64,000 nucleotides of DNA. Source: Lucinisca nassula. Lineage: Eukaryota; Mollusca; Bivalvia; Lucinida; Lucinidae. Of the stretch, positions 46,661 to 57,300 are shown piece by piece. A model generated the notes under the pieces. The model ran no database searches. It was not told the origin of the DNA and worked only from the letters and a program-made list of their open reading frames with translations. How positions within the stretch are numbered: position 1 is the first letter of the stretch; every line of letters begins with the position of its first letter. The translations under genes were made by a program, and so were the position numbers. The DNA lies in the NCBI GenBank assembly GCA_963580285.1, contig OY757026.1:63427396-63491395 (forward strand), in the 5' to 3' direction.

Positions 46661-47349
46661 TGTCGTTGGCGCGCCATCGCAAATCCCCACGCTTTCTACA
46701 GAGGGGCCAAGTACCGAAAACCTCTCACCCTGGGTCCTAATTTGACCCCAGGGTCAAAATATTACCTGTATTATATTCTACTAATCATGCCCTTCAATTT
46801 GATATGCAGCATGACTACGTTAAAAAAAAACTTAAATTTTGACCCTTTGACCCCTCCCCCAGGGCCCCAATCTGACCCGAGGGTCAAAATTGTACTTGTA
46901 TTGTATTCTACTAATCACCCCTTTCAATTTGATATTCCAAATGACTATATTCGGTAAAAATTTGAATTTTGACCCCCTGAACCCCCCCCCCCCCCCCAAC
47001 AAGTCCGACCCCTTGGGCATGACCCAGGGGTCGCAGCCAAAATCCCGTTCAATATGTGTTACATATATCATAAATCATTACTTATGCAAAGTTTGGTTTC
47101 AAAATCTATAAAATTGACTTTGAAATTGAATTTAATTGATATTTGACCTTTTGACCCCTCCCCCAAGGCCCCTGGGGGCGTGACCAAAAATAAATGTGAC
47201 GTTGCACGCCCTCATCATGTAAGGAAGCTGTGTAACAAATTTGGTTACATTCCGACCAGTGGTTAAGGAGGACAGACGGACGGATGGACGGACAGGCGGA
47301 CGGAGGCGTTCACAATATCCCCGAACGCTTTTTTTAAAAGCGTGGGGAT
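46661..47349 (-). mobile_element. Array element E11
   Basis: The minus-strand start hairpin is at 47317-47349 (ATCCCCGAACGC and GCGTGGGGAT). The GACGGACGGATGGACGGACAGG run lies just inside it. The body has three units rich in TTTGACCC and CCCCAGGGCC. The left end carries, on minus, GCGTGGGGATTTGCGATGG and the palindrome TGGCGCGCCA. The sequence is unrelated to the other arrays but has the same plan. Confidence 0.65.
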
Positions 47350-47454
47350 AAATAGGCCTACCATCCCTAATATGACAAATGGTCTAACATATAGCAATGG
47401 AAGCGTCCACTAGTATAAAATGGGATAATAGCTGAATTTTACTGTGTTTTTCAG

Positions 47455-47643
47455 ATCCATACCACACCAACGGCGGGTGGGGGTCGTGGAGTCCCTGGAG
47501 TAACTGCACCAGCGTTACATGTGGATCCATTGGACAGCAGATTAGAACACGAAACTGTGACAACCCTTCACCACATAACTGCGGGGCATATTGTCATGGT
47601 TATTACACCGATAGTCGAGACTGTGACCCTTGCAAACCAATAG
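47455..47643 (+). CDS. Exon with a thrombospondin type 1 repeat
   Basis: A 189-bp exon with acceptor TTTTTCAG at 47447-47454 and donor GTATCA at 47644. Both introns are phase 1, the usual design of thrombospondin repeat exons. The 62 codons contain WGSWSPWSNC, CTSVTCG, RTRNCDNP and seven cysteines. WxxW tryptophans are the known C-mannosylation pattern, and CTSVTCG fits the O-fucosylation pattern of this domain. The protein should be secreted or extracellular, in adhesion or matrix roles. An alternative donor GTGAGT at 47652 would put the next exon out of frame, so I prefer the one given. Upstream exons are not visible in the window. Confidence 0.85.
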   Translation: MHTTPTAGGGRGVPGVTAPALHVDPLDSRLEHETVTTLHHITAGHIVMVITPIVETVTLANQ

Positions 47644-47651
47644 GTATCACG

Positions 47652-47950
47652 TGAGTCTTAACCCATTGCATACGGAATTCCCCTAAAGGAGTACCTTGGC
47701 AAACAGTGCATGCCCAGATCAGACATAGCTTCGAACATCTGTCCACATAATTTCTGTCTATCTTCCAATACCATTACATTAACAAGTCTCCGTTTAATAA
47801 ACACCGCTGTTAGCGCGAACTTTTCTAAAGCATTTCCTACACTTAACATGTGCGCCCAGCGAAGGATCAGATCAGCCTGCACATCCATATAGTCTGACCA
47901 GCGACTTTTCTAGCTGCATGAACGAGCAATGGGCACTTTAGCTATCCTCA
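47652..47950. mobile_element. Foldback MITE family M2, copy 2
   Basis: Begins TTAACCCATTGCATACGG, then GAGTACCTTGGCAAACAGTG and GCCCAGATCAGAC, as in copy 1. It ends near GAACGAGCAATGGGC with a TCAGATCAGCCTGCACATC block. It starts within ten bases of the thrombospondin exon's donor site. Confidence 0.55.
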
Positions 47951-47989
47951 GTCTTTGCGGATGCGCAGGCCCATCTTAGCCATCGCTGG

Positions 47990-48141
47990 CGCACATGTAA
48001 ATTGTAGGAAATGTTGTGTCCGGCTCAAACCATACGGCTCTCTCCGCTGTGGGTTCGAGCCTGCCTCGGGTCACACTCGGTTCGAAATAAGTGACATTAT
48101 CTTGAAAGGGTCAATACCAAAAAAAAAAAAAAAAAAAAAAC
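47990..48141 (+). mobile_element. tRNA-derived SINE fragment with poly-A tail
   Basis: GTGGGTTCGAGCCTGCC near 48048 is a good B box, followed by about 60 bp and a run of some 21 As (48119-48140). The A box is weak (GGCTCAAACCATACGG). Retroposition is inferred from the terminal poly-A. Confidence 0.6.
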
Positions 48142-48221
48142 ATCAATAAACACTTCATTCCAAACGCAGTGATTTATTTTCGAATTCGACCATATTTTAC
48201 ATCAGTCGATAGTGTTAATTA

Positions 48222-48387
48222 GGGGATAACTGTACTGAAAATTGTCATTTGGGGAGGTAAATCGGAGGTTTTACGGTCGGAAATTTCGTTTTACGGCGAC
48301 GCGTTAGCGGAGCCGTAAAACGTAATTTGCGACCGTAAAACCGACGATTTACCTCCCCAAATGACAATTTTCAACACAGTTATCCCC
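48222..48387. mobile_element. MITE of almost complete palindrome
   Basis: GGGGATAACTGTACTGAAAA at the left returns as TTTTCAACACAGTTATCCCC at the right, and the arms continue inward for about 80 bp. They include GGGGAGGTAAATCGGAGG / CGACGATTTACCTCCCC and TTTTACGGCG / CCGTAAAA. The spacer is about a dozen bases. A single-stranded copy would be one long hairpin. Confidence 0.9.
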
Positions 48388-48634
48388 GTTCTAATGCACT
48401 TATTCGATTGTTAAGTTAAAAATTGTACTATTTTGCACAAGCCGACAAGCGCGGTGAGCTGCGTAAAACCAAATGCCAGCCAATGAAAAGCGACGTTACG
48501 TGATGACGTCGGGTTTCTGACAGTATATCGCAGAATATACTGTCGCAAATTTTTGACGTTATCCAATCAGACGTCGCGTTACATACGCAAGTGCATTAGA
48601 ACGTCGTCATGTACTCTAAATTACAGTGAAATTC

Positions 48635-49183
48635 ATGGAAGGGTCATGCAATTTATTTTAATATGCTGCGCGAACAAGGTAATATCTTGTGCGCACAAGA
48701 TAATATCTTGTTTGCACAACTTAATATCTTGTGTGCACAAGATATTATCTTGTTTGCACAAAACAGATATAAAGGGGGCAACATAAAATCTTGTAAGCAC
48801 AACTTATTATCTTGTTCGCAAAACATATTATCTTGTTCGCACAACATATTTTCTTCTTTGCTTAACATATATCTTGGGCAGACAACATAATATCTTGTGC
48901 GCATAAGATATTTTCGTGTTCGCACAACTTAATATCTTGTGCGGACAGCATAATATCTTGGGTGCACAATATTGTTCGCACAATATAATCAGACACATAA
49001 GATATTATGTTGTCCGCACAAGATCTTTGTTGTGCAAGCAAGATAATATCTTGTGCGCACAAGATACTAAGTTGTGTGAACCAGATATTATTTTGTGGGC
49101 ACAAGATAATGTGCGAACAAGATATGATGTTGTCCGCATAAGATAATATCTTGTGCGCACAACAGATTAAAAAAAAATGCATG
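48635..49183. repeat. Array of tandem palindromes
   Basis: About 500 bp made of diverged steps of two alternating palindromes, TTGTGCGCACAA and AAGATAATATCTT (for example 48685-48725). Both strands are open for 75-116 codons simply because each step lacks stops. Flanking TGCAATTTATTTTAAT (left) and ATTAAAAAAAAATGCA (right) form imperfect ends, so the array may be the inside of a foldback element. Confidence 0.85.
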
Positions 49184-49683
49184 TCCTTTGTCGGCTTCCG
49201 TATTGAGACCACGTTTTAGGTTGTTTAAAGGCGGTCTTGAGGGCACTTTTAACAGTCCAAAAGGTGGGCATTCGTTGTAGAAACGTACATAAAAAACGAA
49301 ACAAAATCTGTTTTAAAAAAATAAAAAAGAAAAAATAATTTCAGCTGGTTATAAAAGCAGATTTTTCACTGTACAGTTTGCCGAAATAATTATATTTATT
49401 TTAACTCTTGGAATATGCTAATTTTAAAATGAGTTTAATTAGTGAGTTTGCTTACATGTATATGCTCTATAGGGAGATCATTAAGTAAGATCGCACAAGT
49501 GAAAACGGCCTTTGTCAGTCTTCGAAATTTGTTCTTTTAAATGCTCGTCCGGAGCTCATTAATAGGGCAAGGCGCAAACCTATCGTCATATATGTGAGTA
49601 ACTAATGTTCTTGCGAGGCTGCGCTTATCCGCATGCTTGCCTTAGCAGTCTTTCTGACCGTCTTTGTGATTTTGTTTGTTTAT
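49184..49683. other. Intronic, nothing recognised
   Basis: AT-rich sequence between exons of the thrombospondin-repeat gene. No tandem unit, inverted repeat or ORF of note was seen. Confidence 0.4.
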
Positions 49684-49975
49684 TTAATTATAGGTTAAAC
49701 GTCCCCGTCAACACTGGAATGGTCATTTTGGAGACGTCGCTTCCAACTTTGTGGATTTTACCCGACAGTGAGACGTAATTACATCTCAAGCCTTGCCGCC
49801 TAATAGGGTTTATAAGCATGGACGGACCGACTCGCACTGCATTGCCTGGCCAGGCTTAGATCCTCTAAGCGGTTTACTAGTACTTGTGTGCCGGTCGGTT
49901 TCAGTTCTGCGCGGAAGCATCATCAAGACCATCTATTTCTTCAAGCCCCGATGGGCGGGGGTACCACCTTTGTGA
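49684..49975 (-). mobile_element. SINE-like family A, copy 4
   Basis: Starts on plus with GGTTAAACGTCCCCGTCAAC (the reversed tail) and runs to TTCAAGCCCCGATGGGCGGG. It is one of the fuller copies. Confidence 0.75.
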
Positions 49976-50019
49976 TAAGCATCCTTTTCTCATTCACTAT
50001 CTCAAAACACTTTTAGTCG

Positions 50020-50375
50020 GTTTTGATGCTTATCATTATGCAAACACGCCTATTTAGATATATTGAAAAATTTTACTACAAAAAAGAAATGAAATTTTTT
50101 AGACAGAAATTCTAATATTTTCTGTATTAGATAGAAATTCTAATATTTTTCATATTTCTGTTCAAAAAATAGATTACTATAAAAAATGATTTTTTTAGAT
50201 AGAAATTATAATATTTTTCATAATTCTGTTCAAAAATAGATTGTGGGAACTCGTTAGAACCGCCTCAGTGAGGCGGTTCTTACGATTACCCATAAGTGAA
50301 ATAATGCATTCCCCCATTTTGCTATAAAAATTTTGGGTTTAAGGGTGTCAAAATTATATAGGCTTGTTTTCGTGA
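50020..50375. mobile_element. Foldback MITE family M1, copy 2
   Basis: The core hairpin AGAACCGCCTC and GAGGCGGTTCT is at 50256-50280. To the left is a triplicated AGACAGAAATTCTAATATTTT-like segment of about 60 bp. To the right GGGTTTAAGGGTGTC resembles the outer arm of copy 3. Confidence 0.65.
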
Positions 50376-50544
50376 TGGGCAATGTGCTCAATGATCTATA
50401 CATTTTTGAGGCGATTTTAAAGTTACGCAGTGGTCTAGAAATTGCTTTGCAATTCTTAACGTGACCAAAAAGTTAAAACACACACACTACGTTTGTACGA
50501 AATCCAGCTAAACTGTGTGTTTGTATATTTTACAGCCACGCTAT

Positions 50545-50795
50545 TTTTGTAGCTTTGGAGACGTTGCTTCCAATTTTGTAGGACTTTTACCCGACATTCA
50601 GATGAAAGGACATCTCAAGCCCTGTCGCCCAATGAAACCAATAGGGGTTATATGCATGGACGGTCCGACTCGCACCGCTTTGCCTGGTTAGGCTTAGATC
50701 CTCTAAGCGGTTTACCAGTACTCGTGTGCGGGCCGGATTCATCTCTGCGCAGAAGCAACATGCAGCCCAAATATTTCTTCAAGCCCCTATGCGCT
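50545..50795 (-). mobile_element. SINE-like family A, copy 5
   Basis: Starts at TTTTTGTAGCTTTGGAGACG on plus and ends at TTCAAGCCCCTATGCG. The usual GACGTTAAAC tail portion is missing, and the next TTTTTGTAGC duplicates the left flank (50546 and 50798: CGCTATTTTTGTAGC and GCGCTATTTTTGTAGC). That is a likely target duplication of about 13 bp. Confidence 0.7.
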
Positions 50796-51159
50796 ATTTT
50801 TGTAGCACTGTGTAAAGAGGGTTATAAAAACATGGGCTTGGCGTATTTTCGGGGACATTGGCAAACAGTGTTGACCTATATCAGCCTAGGCAGAACGCAG
50901 CTACATTCAGTCTTTACACTGTTGGCTATAAACAATAGAATTTAAGGGTTAAACGAAACGGTCTAAATCTCAGTTCAGGACTTTTTCCTATATTCAGAAA
51001 AAATCGACCCATATGCGCTGTCACTTTTTATCAGATTTTTTTCAAGATTGAATTACTCTGCATTTTAGCTGGTCGTTCTCTGTTCTAAAATGAGCGTTGT
51101 GATAAAAAAAAATAGATAAATAAAATGAACTGCATAGAGTCCTCAACAAACAACCAGTC

Positions 51160-51425
51160 TCCCGTTCATCACGAAAACGCGCTTATATAATTTTGACCCC
51201 CTTGAATCCAACTTGAATATAGTAAAACTGGGGTTTCCTGGGGTCTACCTTTTTTTCTTTTTTATTTCTGCTCTATAATATAGATTGAACCGCCTCGATG
51301 AGGCGGTTCTAACGAGTGCCCATAATCTATATTTGAGCAGAAATAAGAAAAATATCACAATTTTTCATCATAAAATTTTCATTTTTTTTTTCGGCGACGA
51401 AGGCGGCAATGTATTTGTATAGACG
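51160..51425. mobile_element. Foldback MITE family M1, copy 3
   Basis: The core GAACCGCCTCGATGAGGCG hairpin is at 51287-51309. Outward, ATTTCTGCTCTATAATATAG pairs with the reverse of CTATATTTGAGCAGAAAT. Further out are TTTTGACCCCCTTGAATCC and TGGGGTTTCCTGGGG. It ends about 30 bp before the next exon's acceptor. Confidence 0.65.
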
Positions 51426-51455
51426 TGTTTGCATAATGACTTGATTTATTAACAG

Positions 51456-51697
51456 CGCCATCTGCAACGCCATCTACCTCAGTGCCGGACACAACCGTGA
51501 CGTCACAAACCACACTACCTCCCATGATGCCTACAATGTGTAACAAGTTCTGTGCTATCGGAAAGGTGGCAAGCAGCAACCCGTATACTCATCCAGACGC
51601 ATCTACGTGCCCAGATGGGACCCATACAGGCCCGGAGACTATGCCACTAGTCTGTTGTATTGTTCGACCCATGGGCAGTTGGCAAAAAGGACGCAAT
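51456..51697 (+). CDS. Exon: Thr/Ser/Pro linker and a cysteine-rich segment
   Basis: A 242-bp exon with acceptor TTTATTAACAG ending at 51455 and donor GTGAGT at 51698. It enters in phase 1, which matches the thrombospondin exon's donor, and leaves in phase 0. The joined codon is GCG (Ala). The first 26 codons are a mucin-like linker with PSATPSTSVPDTT and TSQTTLPP, likely O-glycosylated. Then come MCNKFC, DASTCPDG and LVCCIVRP, five cysteines in about 50 residues, a module I do not recognise. The reading frame runs on past the donor for 25 codons but loses any composition signal. Downstream exons are probably beyond the satellite and outside the window. Confidence 0.75.
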
Positions 51698-51775
51698 GTG
51701 AGTAGACAAAGTAATCTGGCAAACTTAACTTTTCCCACTCCATGGGCTAATTCAGCACACGACAAATTGTAGGTA

Positions 51776-51860
51776 TTTTTCTTGTTTTTTTCCAAGAAAA
51801 CAGGATTTGACATATAAAGTCCCAAATCCTGTTTTCTAGGAAAAATAAGAACAAGAAACG
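51776..51860. repeat. Hairpin, about 30-bp arms
   Basis: CAAGAAAACAGGATTTG near 51790 pairs with CAAATCCTGTTTTCTAGG near 51825, and the flanks TTTTTCTTG and CAAGAAA extend the stem. It lies just left of array E12 and may be its terminal structure, but no CTTGTT end is evident. Confidence 0.7.
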
Positions 51861-51889
51861 TGAAATTGCCACGAAAATCAGGTTTTTCA

Positions 51890-52935
51890 ACAGTTGCCTG
51901 AAACCACCCTGCACGCGAAGCGCGCTGACTTATTCTGTAATCCTACCAAGTATCATTTCAAACGGTTGCGGAGTTATGCTCCGGAAACGAAATGTTAAAA
52001 AATATAGCTCAGGGGAGACAATTCGAAAATGAAGACAAGGAGAGTTTCATTTTTGCACACGACACTCTGCAATGACCTGTTCTATAATTCCACAAAGTAT
52101 TATTACGGTTGCCGAGTTATACTCCAGAAACGAAAATAAAGTAAAACATATGGATCAGGAGAGACAATTAAAAAAAAAAACTAAGACAAGCAGAGTTGTC
52201 ATTCTTGCATGCGACACTCGACACTGACCTGTCCTATACTCCTAGCAAGTATCTTTAAAATACTTTAAACGACTGCGGAGTTATGCTCAGGAAACGAAAT
52301 GTTGAAATTAATGGGTCAAGGGAGATAATTCGAAAATGAAGACAAGTAGAGTTGTCATTCTTCCACGCGACCCTCTGCAATGACCTGTTCTGTAATCCTA
52401 TTGAAATATTGCCAACGGTTGCCGTGTTATGCTCCGGAAACGAAAATAAAATAAAAAAAAATGGATCAGGGGAGATTATTTAAAAAGGAAGACAAGCAGA
52501 GTTGTCATTCTTGCACGCGAGCTTTTCTATAATCCTACCAAGTACCATTAAAAGATTTCAAACAGTTGTGGAGTAATGCATCGGAAATGAAATGTTGACA
52601 AATATGGATAAGGCGAAATAATTCGAAAATGAAGACAAGCTGAGTTGTCAATCTTGCACACGACACTCCGATAAGCTTACCAAATATTATTCAAATATTT
52701 CAAACGGTTCCCGGGTTATGCCCGGAAACGAAAATACAGTAAAAATATGGACCGGGGAAGATAATTCAAAACGAAGGCGAGCATAGTTGTCATTCTTGCA
52801 CGCGACACTTCTCATCGACCTGTTCTATATTCTCACCAAGTGTCATTGAAATATTTCAAACGGTTGCGGAGGTATGCTCCGGAAACAAAATGTTGATGCC
52901 CGCCCGTCCGCCCGCCGGCGTACATCATTTTAATA
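51890..52935 (-). mobile_element. Array element E12
   Basis: Seven units of about 150 bp have landmark GAGTTATGCTCCGGAAACGA (near 51970, 52270 and others) and AAAATGAAGACAAG. GCCCGCCCGTCCGCCCGCC at about 52896 closes it on the right, where a minus-oriented member has its GTCCG-type run. The start hairpin is not visible. It lies in the intron after the second thrombospondin-gene exon. Confidence 0.6.
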
Positions 52936-53143
52936 ACCAGAGTTTTCCGTTGGAACACCTGGTCAAATATTTCAAATTGGCGTCCGCTTAAAATACCCAA
53001 CATGCACAGCTTTAATTTGTCCGGGTGGTCGTCAATAACGTTTGCATGCCCAGCATGTCCACATAAGGAATATTCTTGTGATCCCCACTTTATTAAGAGA
53101 AAATGCGATATTCAAATGTATGCATTACGAAAAACGCTTTATC
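52936..53143. other. Intronic or intergenic, nothing recognised
   Basis: About 200 bp between array E12 and a MITE. No ORF, repeat unit or splice pair stands out. Confidence 0.35.
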
Positions 53144-53352
53144 AACCCTTAACCTGCTGAATAAATTAATTAAGTGACACCCTTCGCTGACTATCAATCA
53201 ATCAAATTACTAGATACAATGTATTCGTTCAATTTCCAAATTGCATAACAAGCAGTGTAGATCCTGATCAGATGGCTTCTTCAGAAGCCATCTGATCTGG
53301 ATTTGCACTGTTTGCCAAAGTAGTGATTGTGGTGTCCAGCAGGATAAGGGTA
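53144..53352. mobile_element. Foldback MITE family M3, copy 1
   Basis: The ends CAACCCTTAACCTGCTG and CAGCAGGATAAGGGT are inverted repeats. The centre is a perfect 15-bp stem with a 2-base loop: GATCAGATGGCTTCT, TC, AGAAGCCATCTGATC (53266-53297). The copy at 63481 has the same layout. Confidence 0.75.
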
Positions 53353-53778
53353 TGGTCTGCAGGATAAGTTGAAAGTGACGTCAGCGAATGTTTTTGCTGT
53401 TAAGCACTGTTCACTGTTGCCAAATTCGGCTACTATAATTATAACGGTACAGTCTCTCTTAACAACCAATGAAGGTTGTGATAATAATAACGGTGCAGCC
53501 TGTCGAACCTACCTGTGATGGTTTACTCTTTTACGCCACTGTCAACTTATCTTCCGACAACAGTATTTATTTATAAGGAAACATCAAACTTGTTCCGAGT
53601 TTTCTAAATGCAGGAGGGCATTTCCTGCATTTCTTGAAAAGTCACATTTCTGAGGCTTGCAGGATGATCTCAATCTAGCTTTATCTGTGGAATGGCTTTT
53701 TAAACGCTTATCTGATTTGTGTTGATATTTTTCAAATTTTTATTTCTGCTTCAGACATATGTTATAGATGACAATAAT

Positions 53779-53942
53779 TAGAAGCCTCCGTGGTGCAGTG
53801 GTTACGCTACTCGCCTTGTAAACCAGGGGTCGCAGGATCGATCCCGGGCTTCTCCAGACTTTCGGATGAGTCCTTAAACCGAGGTCCCGTCTCCGTATGG
53901 CCTTAGCTGTTGGTGGGACGTAAAACTCAAACACTCACTCAC
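53779..53942 (+). mobile_element. tRNA-derived SINE with 14-bp target duplication
   Basis: TAGATGACAATAAT flanks the element exactly at 53765-53778 and 53943-53956. The A box is TGGTGCAGTGG near 53790, and the B box GGATCGATCCC near 53836, both close to consensus. The tail is GGTGGGACGTAAAAC then a CACTCACTCAC repeat. At 164 bp it is short and complete. This is the clearest SINE in the window and an anchor for the tail motif shared with family A. Confidence 0.92.
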
Positions 53943-53956
53943 TAGATGACAATAAT

Positions 53957-54379
53957 CATAATATGTGTGTGTTTAAAAATAAGTGTCAGTTTCATGTTAA
54001 GAAGCTGTTAAATGGACGAAGACTCAAACCGTTCGTGCTCTTTTTCAAACGATTTATTCTCGACCATTTATCTGTAAGTAGTGGCTATTTCGATCAAACC
54101 AGCAACACCATGTGTTTTACAGTAAAGATAATACATGCATACTTCTTAAGGCAAACGAGAAACAGTGAGCCACTAACAGTTCAATCAGATTTCACTGGGG
54201 CTTTTTGGTGCCGAGGTTTGGTTCCACAAACACAAAGACAGGCAGTAATACTTTTTACGGCTTATACTTCATACTCCGAGTCCTGAAATTCATCTGAAAG
54301 CGCTATCCATGCCTTCTGTCTCGTTTACTTACACAACTTATCCAATTTTCGTCCAGAAATGAGCGAAATAAGCAGTCTT
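53957..54379. other. Intergenic or intronic, nothing recognised
   Basis: A 107-codon open plus frame starts at 53963, but it has no domain, no duplicate in the window and no splice support. I leave it uncalled. Confidence 0.4.
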
Positions 54380-57300
54380 GCGGTATTTACTTACTTTACT
54401 TAGATTACTTATCAGTCATCATTGTCTGATAAGTAAAGTAAGCTGAGCTGAGGCTGACCAAGTGTCCTGGAGTCTCTGATTTCGCTGTTAATTGATTTCT
54501 ACTCATTTTACTTACGTTACTGATCTTCACATCAACACTGTAAGTCAAATAAGCAACTTTACAGTATTCTACTTAGGTTACTCAGTTTACTTACCTGGCA
54601 CTACAGCAGTATAAGTAATCTAAGTAAACTAAGTAGATGTCAAAAAATCTATGCCCCTCGATCCAAAACATGCTACATAAAATTAAGTGCAATAAGCTAA
54701 TTAATTGATATAGAAAGAACAATTTTACATAGTTTAAACATAAATAACTAAAATTTGCTGACCAGAATACTGAAGCATGATACTATAATAAGGAAATGAG
54801 CTAAGTAGGATGAGTAACATAAGTAGGCGTATAGCTAGCCAAGGGTGGTACATGTATCAGCCTCACTCTTTAGATAAGCTAAGTAACGTAAGTAATGTAA
54901 GTTGACTAATCAAACCAACGAAAGTCAATCTTGATATAACAGGATAAGTACGAGAATAAGCGTAAGTAACCTAAGTAACCTAAGTAAACTAAGTAACCTT
55001 GCATGTCTTTTATGACAATAGCTACTACCATACCAACAATGCTAAGAGTAAGCTAAGTAAGATAAGTAACCTAAGTTGAGGTTATATATTTCATCCATAA
55101 CTATGAGCAGTGTAAGTAGGATAAGTAAGTTAAGTAAGGTAAGTAACATAAGTATTGTAAGTAAATGATATACCAGTAACATCAGCGACATCAGAGTAAG
55201 TTAAGTAAGCTAAGTGAAGTAAGTAAGTAAGTAAGTATTGTGGTTTCGATCTCAGCACATGAGTAAGCTGAGTAGGGTAAGTAAACTAAGTAACCTGAGT
55301 AGAACTCTAAGTAACATAAGTAAATGTCCTACCAGCTACAACAGCCATACCAGAGTAAGTTAAGTTAGCTAAGTAAACTAAGTAGGCGTCCTGGTCACTT
55401 CGTAAAAGGATGCGCAGAGTAAGTAGGATAAGTAAAGTAAGTAACCTAAGTAGACTTATAAGTAGCATAAGTAATGTAAGTAACCTCTCCACCAGCTACA
55501 ACAACCATACCAGAGTAAGTAAAGTAAGCTAAGTAAACTAAGTAGGCACGATGGTCACTCCGAACTGGGTTGAGTAGGGTAAGTAGGATAAGTAAACTAA
55601 GTAACCTAAGTTGAATTCTAAGCAACATAAGTAAGGTAAGTAACTACTCCACCAGCTAGGCTACCTATACCAGAGTAAGTTAAGTAAGCTAAGTAAACTA
55701 AGTAATCGGCGAAGTCTGTCCCATCGAGGATGAGTAGGGTAAGTAGGATAAGTAAACTAAGTAACCTGAGTAGAATTCTAAGTATCATAAGTAAGGTAAG
55801 TTACTGCTCTACCAGCAAAGCTACCAATACCAAAGTAAGATGAGTAAGCTAAGTAAACTAAGTTGGCGACCTTGTCACTCCGAACAATGTAGACTATGGC
55901 CAGTAGGATAAGTAAACTAAGTAACCTAAGTAGAATTCTAAGTAACATAAGTAATACTCCACTAGCCACTCTACCCATACCAGAGTAAGTTAAGTAAGCT
56001 AAGTAAACTAAGTAAGCAGCGGAGCCAGCACAGAAGAGGATGAGTAGGGTAAGTAGGATAAGTAAACTAAGTAACCTAAGTAGAATTCTAAGTAACATAA
56101 GTAAGGTAAGTAACTACTTCACTAGCCACTCTACCCAGACCAGAGTAAGTTAAGTAAGCTAAGTAAACTAAGTAAACGGCGAAGTCTGTACCGAAGAGGA
56201 TGAGTAGGGTAAGTAGGATAAGTAAACTAAGTAAACTGAGTAGAATTCTAAGTAACATAAGTAAGGTTAGTAACTACTCCATTAGTCGCTCTACCCATAC
56301 CGGAGTAATTTAAGTAAACTAAGTACGCTGCGAAGTCTGTACTGGAGAGGATGAGTAGGGTAAGTAGGATAAGTAAACTAAGTAACCTAAGTTGAAGTCT
56401 AAGCAACATAAGTAAGGTAAGTAACTACTCCACCAGCTACGCTACCCATACCAGAGTAAGTTAAGTAAGCTAAGTAAACTAAGTAGTCGGCGAAGTCTGT
56501 CCCATCGAGGATGAGTAGGGTAAGTAGGATAAGTAAACTAAGTAACCTGAGTTGAATTCTAAGCAACATAAGTAAGGTAAGTAACTACTCCACCAGCTAG
56601 GCTACCTATACCAGAGTAAGTTAAGTAAGCTAAGTAAACTAAGTAATCGGCGAAGTCTGTCCCATCGAGGATGAGTAGGGTAAGTAGGATAAGTAAACTA
56701 AGTAACCTGAGTAGAATTCTAAGTATCATAAGTAAGGTAAGTTACTGCTCTACCAGCAAAGCTACCAATACCACAGTAAGTTGAGTAAGCTAAGTAAACT
56801 AAGCTGGCGACCTTGTCACTCCGAACAATGTAGACTATGGCCAGTAGGATAAGTAAACTAAGTAACCTAAGTAGAATTCTAAGTAACGTAAGTTAGGTAA
56901 GTAACTGTCATACTAGCTATACCACCCTTACCACAGTAAGTTAAGTACGCTAAGTAAACCAAGTAAACGGCGAAGTCTGTACCGAAGAGGATGAGTAGGG
57001 TAAGTAGGATAAGTAAACTAAGTAGAATTATAAGTAACATAAGTAAGGTAAGTAACTACTCCATTAGTCGCTCTACCCATACCGGAGTAATTTAAGTAAA
57101 CTAAGTACGCAGCGAAGTCTGTACTGGAGAGGATGAGTAGGGTAAGTAGGATAAGTAAACTAAGTAACCTAAGTTGAATTCTAAGCAACATAAGTAAGGT
57201 AAGTAACTACTCCACCAGCTAGGCTACCCATACCAGAGTAAGTTAAGTATGCTAAGTAAACTAAGTAATCGGCGAAGTCTGTCCCATCGAGGAAGAGTAG

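Noticed and set aside
47652..47657. GTGAGT as the donor of the thrombospondin exon
   Set aside because: A stronger consensus than the chosen GTATCA, but it gives phase 2 and an early stop when joined to the 51456 exon.
53963..54286. 107-codon plus-strand ORF as a further exon of the thrombospondin gene
   Set aside because: No acceptor in a matching phase, no cysteine pattern and no low-complexity linker as in the known exons.
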